64,000 bases of DNA from Ursus arctos (taxonomy: Eukaryota > Chordata > Mammalia > Carnivora > Ursidae), in contig NW_026622897.1 of the NCBI RefSeq assembly GCF_023065955.2, forward strand, positions 5,461,001 to 5,525,000, read 5' to 3'. Shown piece by piece: positions 57,465 through 64,000 of this stretch; position 1 is the stretch's first letter; each line of letters begins with the position of its first letter. Under the pieces are notes generated by a model. The model searched no databases. It had not been told where the DNA came from and saw only the letters and a program-made list of their open reading frames with translations. The translations under genes and the position numbers were made by a program.

Positions 57465-58555
57465 AGGAATGGAGTATGCACATTAAAATTTTGATACTGC
57501 CATCCTGTCCGCAAAAACACGGATCAAATTCACACCTATAAACATCCTATGAGAGTGCTTCACTTCTAGGTTCTACGACAATGAAAAACTAAACATAAAC
57601 AGGACATAAGGACTATCGTGGATCTATTAATAACCTCTCCGTAATTTAGCTGTGATAATCTGTTATCAATGCTCAGTGATTTAAGGTATAAAGTGACATA
57701 TGTGGGTGTGTGCACACATGTGTATAACTATTTATGTATGACTATGAATAACAGTGGTGACAGAATTAAGAAAGAATTTTAAATGTTTATTTTGCTTACT
57801 TCTACAATGAACATATATTACTTGGATAATAAGAAGAGTTTTTAAAAAATTAGTTTGTCATTAGCAGGTCAACTCATTGCAGGCTTGACCCAAAAGTCGG
57901 GAGTGGTAGGACAAAAGGGGTTAGCGTGGATCTTCTGTAGGTGGATCTCTAGGAGTTGTGCTACGCTCAGTGTGGATCACAAACCTACGCCAGTCTCTGA
58001 ATTGCATGTTACCAGATGAAATAAAGAAATTGAGAGTAGTCAGACAGTTTCCCAGCAATCTGACACTGCTGTGGTACACAAACACATCATCATGGGCTTA
58101 TAGTTTGTATGGTACATCTTTGTTTTCCTTTCTCTAGTAATTCACTTTTATTTTACAAAAGTAACAGCCCACAACATATTGGAAACAAATTTTTAAAAGG
58201 TTCTTCACCACTGAAAATTGCTTTAAAGTTTACTCTTAGGATCGGGCTGAGGAGTTACAGTCAGCTGATTTTCTGCTTAACGTTCTAGAAACTGGCATGC
58301 ATACCCCAATACCTGATATCCCAGTACATATATCAGACACCACTTGTAAGGATCTTAATCTTGCTCGAGTTCTTACTCTGACTTCAGTCTCCTTGTCTGG
58401 ACGGGGTTTAGTAGGGTGGGTACTGGGCATCGGAGGCAGATTTTAACATTTCATTAATATCATGCAGCAATTAAAAACTGTTTTGAATACTTATTGAAGA
58501 GAATTATACAATAAACGATAAAGAAGGCTAAAAATTCTACATAGTATTACTGTTT
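57465..58555. other. First-intron sequence, unclassified
   Basis: No transposon end is recognised. On the plus strand 58240-58446 is an open stretch of about 68 codons preceded by a TTAG acceptor-like site, without a recognised product. Confidence 0.4.
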
Positions 58556-58559
58556 TGAG

Positions 58560-58850
58560 CACAAAGGTGAATGAAATGGAGGGCCATTCACATACCTGAG
58601 GAACTTTGTAGGCAGACAGAACAGCAAAAGTGAAGATACAGAAATAGGAGACTGAGGAAGAAGGCCAGTGTGACTATAGCCAAATAAAGAGAAGAGGTAG
58701 GAGATCAAAGCAGAGAGATAATGGCATCACAGCTCACATAGGGCCTTCCATCTTGAAAAGGGAGAATTTTAAGTGTGATGGGTAGCTATTGGATGGTTGG
58801 TTACACCAGAGGAATAACATGGTCTGACTTGTGTTTTTTTAAGTATCATT
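58560..58850 (+). repeat. L2-like remnant
   Basis: GGGTAGCTATTGGATGGTTGG, then GGAATAACATGGTCTGACTTG is the usual L2 pattern. Confidence 0.7.
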
Positions 58851-59355
58851 CTGAAGGGGGATAAAAGGAAACAAAAAAAACTAAGCTTGCTCTGGTTCAT
58901 CCATTAATAATTATATAATCATGACTATGTAAACATCAGTATTAACCCTACCAGTATGTGTGTTACAAGAGTAATACCCTGTAACTATATACTCTATGAT
59001 AATATCACCCATGATGATATGAATTTGGATATAACATGATTGCTGACTAGCTCCTGTCTCCAAAGTAGGCTGACCCTGGATATTTAGTTACTTTGGATTG
59101 ACTCAACATTATATTGTATGCAATTAAATTTCTGAATCCTACTTAGTATTATGGCAGGATTTCTCTGTTGTTTTAGTTAGGAAGATGAGGGGAGAGGATG
59201 AGTGTAAGTATATATGTATGTTATGGCACTTTGGTGTAAGAGGTTTGTATTAAAGAAAATTATCAGATAATAACTACATTTAAAAGAAATCAAGAACAAG
59301 TAGAATAGCATGTTATTTAAAATAGGGAAGCAAATACTTAATATTTAAAGAAAAC

Positions 59356-59476
59356 GGGGGTGCCTGGCTGGCCCAGATGGTAGATAGCATTCAACTCTTA
59401 ATCTCAGGATGGTGAGTTTGAGCCTCACATTGAACATGGAGCCTACTCAAAATTAAAAATAAGATAAAATAAAATA
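59356..59476 (+). mobile_element. Short Can-SINE
   Basis: GGGGGTGCCTGGCTGGCCCAG and GGTGAGTTTGAGCCTCAC (B-box region), with an A-rich end. Confidence 0.85.
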
Positions 59477-59554
59477 TGGAGGTAAAAACGCAAAGAAATG
59501 CACGTGCACTTAAGAAGATAAAACAGAATAGTGGGACAAAGAATGATCAGGGTT

Positions 59555-59800
59555 ATATTAGCACAAGGAGTCAGGGAAGGCCTCTCTACTGAGAAGACAT
59601 TAATTTTCATGATGCAAATAAGCAACTACAGGACCACTGTAGGAGAGTTCCAGGCACAGGGAAGAGAAGATGAAAATGCTCTGAGATAAGGAGCTTGGTG
59701 TGTTTAAGTGGCTCAAAGAAAGAAAGAAATGCTGGAGCTTAGAAAAGAGGCAGAAATGTGGGGGAAAAGGTCAAAGAAGTAGGTAGGAGCCATACGATAA
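59555..59800 (+). repeat. L2-like remnant
   Basis: GGAAGGCCTCTCTACTGAG, then GAGTTCCAGGCACAGGGAAG is L2-type text. Confidence 0.65.
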
Positions 59801-60424
59801 TTATAGGAGAACGTGACTACAAACTTCTGGTTTGGATAATGTACCACAGCTGGTTTGTATTAGCTGAGTGGAACCAAAATTTAAATTTTCAAGAATTTTG
59901 TAAGCTGGTTTTTAAACACAGCAACTACTAAAAATTATTTAAGCTCACAATTAAATAAAATAAAGGTAACAAATACTCAAAATTTATCACCTACTAATTA
60001 TCTATTATAGGGGATCATAATACACTACCCTAAAATATGCCAGTTTGGCATAAGGATTATTTTGAGCTAAAGGCAATCTAGAAAGAACAAATGCAGGAAA
60101 AGCTCTCTACCCTCCCCATCTGGCTAAAAGTGGGACACAAATTTCCCTTTGCAAAAGTGTTGTCTCTCTCCTTTCCCATACCAACAGGAGAAAAATAAGC
60201 ATTATAACCAGAGATAAAAAGGCAGCGAGATGGGTCTTTACAAACCTTACTAAAATAACCCCTACCTTTAATAGTTTCCCAATATATTTACCTTCCCACA
60301 ATTTACCACCTCTAGAAGTCCAAAATCCTTTTCCTTTGCCTTGTCACTTCACAAATTTATCACTCTTTGTTAAAATGGTATATAAAACCCTGGGTCTAAC
60401 CTCCTCTTTAGATTTTTAATTCCT

Positions 60425-60623
60425 TTTTTTTTTTTAAGATTTATTTGAGAAAGAGAGAGAGAGAGAGTGTGAGCAAGCATGGGGTAGAGAGGACGGTGGC
60501 AGAGGGAGAGAGAATCTCAAGCAGGCTCTACACTGATCCCAATGTGGCCCTGGATCTCACAACTCTGAGATCATCACCTCAGCTGAAATCAAAGTCAGAC
60601 GACTGAGCCACCCAGGCGCCCCT
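60425..60623 (-). mobile_element. Can-SINE with target duplication
   Basis: Reverse copy ending CCACCCAGGCGCCCC. TTTTTAATT occurs at both edges. Confidence 0.93.
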
Positions 60624-60842
60624 GGGTTTTTAATTTTTCTGTGAAACCCCCATGTGCATGTAAAATTGACATATTATCTAGAAAATAAAATTGGTTTACC
60701 TTTTTTCTGGTTAATCGGTCTTTTGTCAGTTTAATTTGCGGGTCCCAATTATAAAAGCTAAGATAGTAGAGAAACAGTTTTTTCCTTCCCTACACTACAT
60801 TTTACTACTATTTATTTCTCGAGGTTATTTATGTTCATTGCA

Positions 60843-61045
60843 GTGGCATTGCCCATAATTGTGGCTGGATTCTTTGTTGTGGAGGCTGTCCCATATACAG
60901 TAGGATGTTTAGCAGAATCCCTGGACTCTATCCACTAGATGCTGGCAGCACAGCTGTGACAACCAAAAATGTCCCCAGTCATTGCCAAATTGCCAAACAT
61001 CCCCCAGGGAACAAAATCACCTGTGGTTGAGAACTACTAGCCTCC
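60843..61045 (+). mobile_element. MER5A-like DNA transposon remnant (hAT)
   Basis: TCTTTGTTGTGGAGGCTGTC, then AGGATGTTTAGCAGAATCCC, then CAACCAAAAATGTCCCCAG and GGTTGAGAACTACTAG follow MER5A in order. Non-autonomous, no coding content. Confidence 0.85.
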
Positions 61046-61399
61046 ACGTGCTACCTACTGGTATATGTATGGTGGAAATGATAGATTATGATGCACTAGG
61101 GCACATTTCTTCCCAATACCGGAGGTCATTTTGTATCTTGAAATTTTCCATGGCCAGGGTATTTTCAGCACAAAAATTGACAAACAGTACAAATCAGGTC
61201 TTGATTTACTGTTTTGCTGGTTGTCTAGACTGAAGAAAGTGGTGGTGAAAATGTTAACGGACACTACATTTATAAACGTGTCGTGTCACCATTACATTAT
61301 GGATAGCACAAAATTCTGACAGATATTCCAGTTTTCAACATTAATCTGATTCAGAAACGAGTCACTAACACCACTGAGGAATGATGATATCCCGCATAT

Positions 61400-61810
61400 T
61401 TCAGGAAAGAGAATGTGCTCAATTGTGTCAAATGCATAAGGAGGGTCAAGTAAACTGAGAATAAAGAACTAGATTTGGCCAGATAAAGTCACTGGTAACC
61501 TTGTTAAGCACTGTTTACAGCAGAGTAGCAAGGAAGAAAGGCTGGCAGGGGTTAAGGAGGAGGCAAAGTCGAGACCCTAGGTAAATAACACCTGTTTAGA
61601 AGCAGAGATACAGAGCGAGGGTTGGCCGGCAGGAATGGATTCCGGGGTGTTTTTTAAAATATGAGAGAAATTAAAGCATATTAAGACGTTGTTAGGTATG
61701 ATCCCTTAGTGAGGGAGAAATTAAAGGTGCCAGAGAAGCATTTAATTGAAGGGTGGAAGTCTTTTGAGTAGTTTTAAGAGAACACAGTCCAGAGAAGAGA
61801 GCGGGTAGAA
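61400..61810 (+). repeat. L2-like remnant
   Basis: TGTCAAATGCATAAGGAGGG, then TAAAGTCACTGGTAACCTTG resembles the L2 ORF2 3' part. Confidence 0.6.
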
Positions 61811-62229
61811 CAGCTGATCCTTAGATTAACAGCGATACTGGTTTCACAGGGTTATTATGAGGCTCCAAATTAACCAACGTGAAAACACTGCTTCATTTGT
61901 AATATACTAGAAAGTACCATCGAACCACTCTTCAAGTAATGAAGGAATTACATCCAGCTTCCACGTGCAGATTCAGAAACGGAAGACCATCTATCTCAAA
62001 TCGATGATAATTATTTTAATAGATTACGGCTCCGCTGATCTTTTATCTTCCTAAGAAAAAGCCCCCAAGATAAGTCTTTGAAGGCTCAGTACCACTTACT
62101 TTAAAACCTGGGAAAGAGTATTAAAGCTGATTTGCTAGGATCGGAACCTACACTTTCTCCTTTGTTTCAGTGAATACACCAATGTGTTTCGTGACCTTTT
62201 TAAAATCACTTTCGTGATTTCGCTCTTTT
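61811..62229. other. First-intron or promoter-proximal sequence
   Basis: No repeat or exon recognised. Confidence 0.5.
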
Positions 62230-62900
62230 CTCCCGTGGTCCTTTATACCGAGGGCGGAAGAGGGCAAAGAACCACTAATACACTGCTTAGGAACGCTTTT
62301 CCTTTTTCCAGCTCTAAATAACGCAGTGCAGGGGCAGAAAATACCAAAACGGGAAAAAAAAGTCCAGGAAAAAAAAAAAGGTGAGGTGGGTTAACAAGTA
62401 TTTTGCCATTGGCCTCAAGGGGGAGAAACCAGGTCTCTGCGGAGGTGCGAGGAGCGGGGACCGGGAGACGGCAGGACGAGCAGGGAGTCGGCCGTGGGCA
62501 GCGCTGGAAACATGGGGCTGGAAGGCGGCGGGGCAGGGGGGGGCGGTTCAGGGACACCAAACGTTTTTAAGGGGTGGTCTGGGGAGCGGCACTCAGGGAT
62601 AGGGGGCCTTTAGGGCGCTGGAGAAGGGTAAGCTCAGACCAGGCGCCACAGAGGCGAGTGGAACTGCTGTGGTACTGGCGGAGAGGGAGGGGACACCATT
62701 CCCTTCACCTGTCAATCGCTGCGGTCCCGGGCACCGCCGGACTCCTCGGTTACACTGCAGACGGAAATGACGCAGACGGAAATGACGCGCTCTACTTCCG
62801 TTCTCACCCGCCTCAAGGCCCCGCCCCTTGCCCCCACCCTCTTAGCACCGGCCCTCGGCCCCGCCCTTTCCTTCACCCATCCCTCACTGTCTCCAGGGAA
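62230..62900 (-). promoter_or_regulatory. CpG island, probable C11orf65 promoter and non-coding exon 1
   Basis: This is the only CpG-dense, GC-rich stretch in the window. It contains GC boxes (CCCCGCCCC at 62819-62827, CCCCGCCC at 62859-62866), an ETS-type ACTTCCG at 62794-62800 and a 15-bp tandem duplication with TGACG half-sites. No TATA box is evident. It lies 6 kb upstream of the first coding exon on the gene's strand, as expected for a mammalian gene with a non-coding first exon. The exact start and the donor of exon 1 were not assigned. Divergent transcription towards the right is possible. Confidence 0.7.
62758..62800. promoter_or_regulatory. Duplicated 15-bp promoter element plus ETS-like site
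   Basis: CAGACGGAAATGACG occurs twice head to tail (62758-62772, 62773-62787). Each copy holds CGGAA (ETS-like core) and TGACG (CRE/ATF half-site). ACTTCCG follows at 62794-62800. Function is inferred from position in the CpG island. Confidence 0.5.
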
Positions 62901-63539
62901 TCCGAAACGGAAAAAAATGTGATAGTTGAACCTGTGAGCAATCCCTGCTCTTGTTAATGGTATAGAGGCAAAGGAATTCGAAAGGGAAACGGAAGTGACT
63001 TTCTGCGAATTGGGGCTAAACTTACTACAAAGTCTGGTCACTTCCACCAAGAGCTTTAAAGATGTAGGAGAAACACACAAAATCTTTCATATTTAAGTAA
63101 TTTATTCATTTGTAAATAAGGAAACGGATGCTTTTAGCGATTTGGCAGCTAGTGCTCAGGATCAAAGAATAAGTGACAGGTAATTGTAGTCCAATGCTAT
63201 TTCTAAATTTAAGCTCTTTAGCTGGTAAAGCCCTAAACCAGTTTTATTTTTTTTAATTTCTAGTTAACATCTGTCACCATACCTGGTTACAGCTAAACCA
63301 GTATAATGGCTACCTGAACCAGCTAAGACACTACACATCTTGTATTTTCACTTGAAATAAGAGAAAATAATGGTGTCAAGCCCAAAATTCTTTCCCCCTA
63401 ATATTAGATTTCTATCTACTAGGGATTGAGTGGTAGTGATAAGTTTTGGTTCATTTATTCATGAAGACACAATAAAATTAAAATTAGACCAACCTAGTTA
63501 CAGAAATACCAGAGCTATAGATGGTTAAAATCTTTCTTC
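62901..63539. other. Flank upstream of C11orf65, nothing recognised
   Basis: GC content drops sharply after the CpG island. No exon with convincing splice sites was seen on either strand. Confidence 0.5.
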
Positions 63540-63747
63540 TTTTTCTTTAAAGATTTATTTATTTATTTGAGAGAAAGAGATGGAGCATGTGTGCAAGCAG
63601 GGGGAGGAGCAGAAGAAGAGAGAATCTCCAACCCCCACAACTGAGCAGTGGGGGTGCGGGGGTCTCAATCTCAGGAACCGGAGATCATGACCTGAGCCCA
63701 AACCAAGAGTCGAGGCTCAATCTACTGAGCCACCCAGGTGCCCTGGT
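63540..63747 (-). mobile_element. Can-SINE with target duplication
   Basis: Reverse copy ending CCACCCAGGTGCCC. GGTTAAAATCTTTCTT before it and GGTTACAGTCTTTCTT after it form an imperfect duplication. Confidence 0.93.
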
Positions 63748-64000
63748 GGTTACAGTCTTTCTTAAAAACAGAAATTATCTTTTTCAAAATTTTATTTAGA
63801 AAATTTACTTTATTTAAAAAATGTATACAATATGTCCCATGATATAAAATTCTAGACAGAGTAGATTTAAAAACAGCATAATGGAAAATATAAATATCCA
63901 TTTTCTTATGTATATCTTGTGCACTTACAGTCTTTGCCTAGGTTTACATTTTTCTTTATTTTACAATCTGATTATTACTTGTAGTAAAAACAAATATCAT

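Noticed and set aside
62243..63080. Several frames of 73-127 codons in the CpG island
   Set aside because: GC-rich DNA has few stops; no conserved domain or splice support was seen.
63000..64000. Search for 3' exons of the next gene (POGLUT3 in human order)
   Set aside because: No coding segment or splice site was recognised before the window ends.

Overview
The window is nuclear DNA of a carnivoran mammal. About 25 copies of the carnivore tRNA-Lys-derived SINE (Can-SINE/SINEC) lie in it, many starting GGGGCGCCTGGGTGGC and ending in a TAAATAAA-rich A tail. It also holds several carnivore-type L1 elements. The SINE subtype suggests a caniform, possibly a bear; this is inference from memory of the consensus, not a search.

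One protein gene is present, on the minus strand: C11orf65 (also called MFI, Mff interactor), the neighbour of ATM in mammals. I rebuilt eight coding exons from 56229 down to 6186. All seven coding introns are GT-AG and all phases agree. They give 312 codons plus stop. The probable promoter and non-coding first exon lie in a CpG island at about 62.2-62.9 kb. A candidate polyadenylation signal is at 5955-5960.

Layout, left to right. 1-5.4 kb: old sense-strand L1 with SINE insertions, downstream of the gene. 6.2-8.9 kb: last two coding exons with MIR and SINE copies. 11.5-18.0 kb: an old L1 split by a younger L1 and by SINEs. 18.2-18.4 kb: exon 7. 18.4-30.9 kb: MIR/L2 remnants, a decayed antisense ERV-L internal region (about 21.9-24.8 kb) and a decayed antisense L1 (about 25.1-29.7 kb). 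30.9-32.8 kb: exons 6, 5 and 4. 33.2-45.6 kb: an orphan L1 5' end, then an old L1 split by a 5.8-kb younger L1 with an open ORF1 and a broken ORF2. 45.6 kb: exon 3. 46.8-54.1 kb: L1/SINE/LTR nests. 56.1 kb: exon 2, with the start codon. 56.2-62.2 kb: first intron with SINE, L2 and MER5A-like remnants. 62.2-62.9 kb: CpG island. 63-64 kb: flank with one SINE.

I found no CRISPR array, operon, tRNA gene or novel multi-gene system. The points worth attention are the gene reconstruction, the layered transposon insertions with readable target-site duplications, the duplicated promoter element and a few unclassified blocks.
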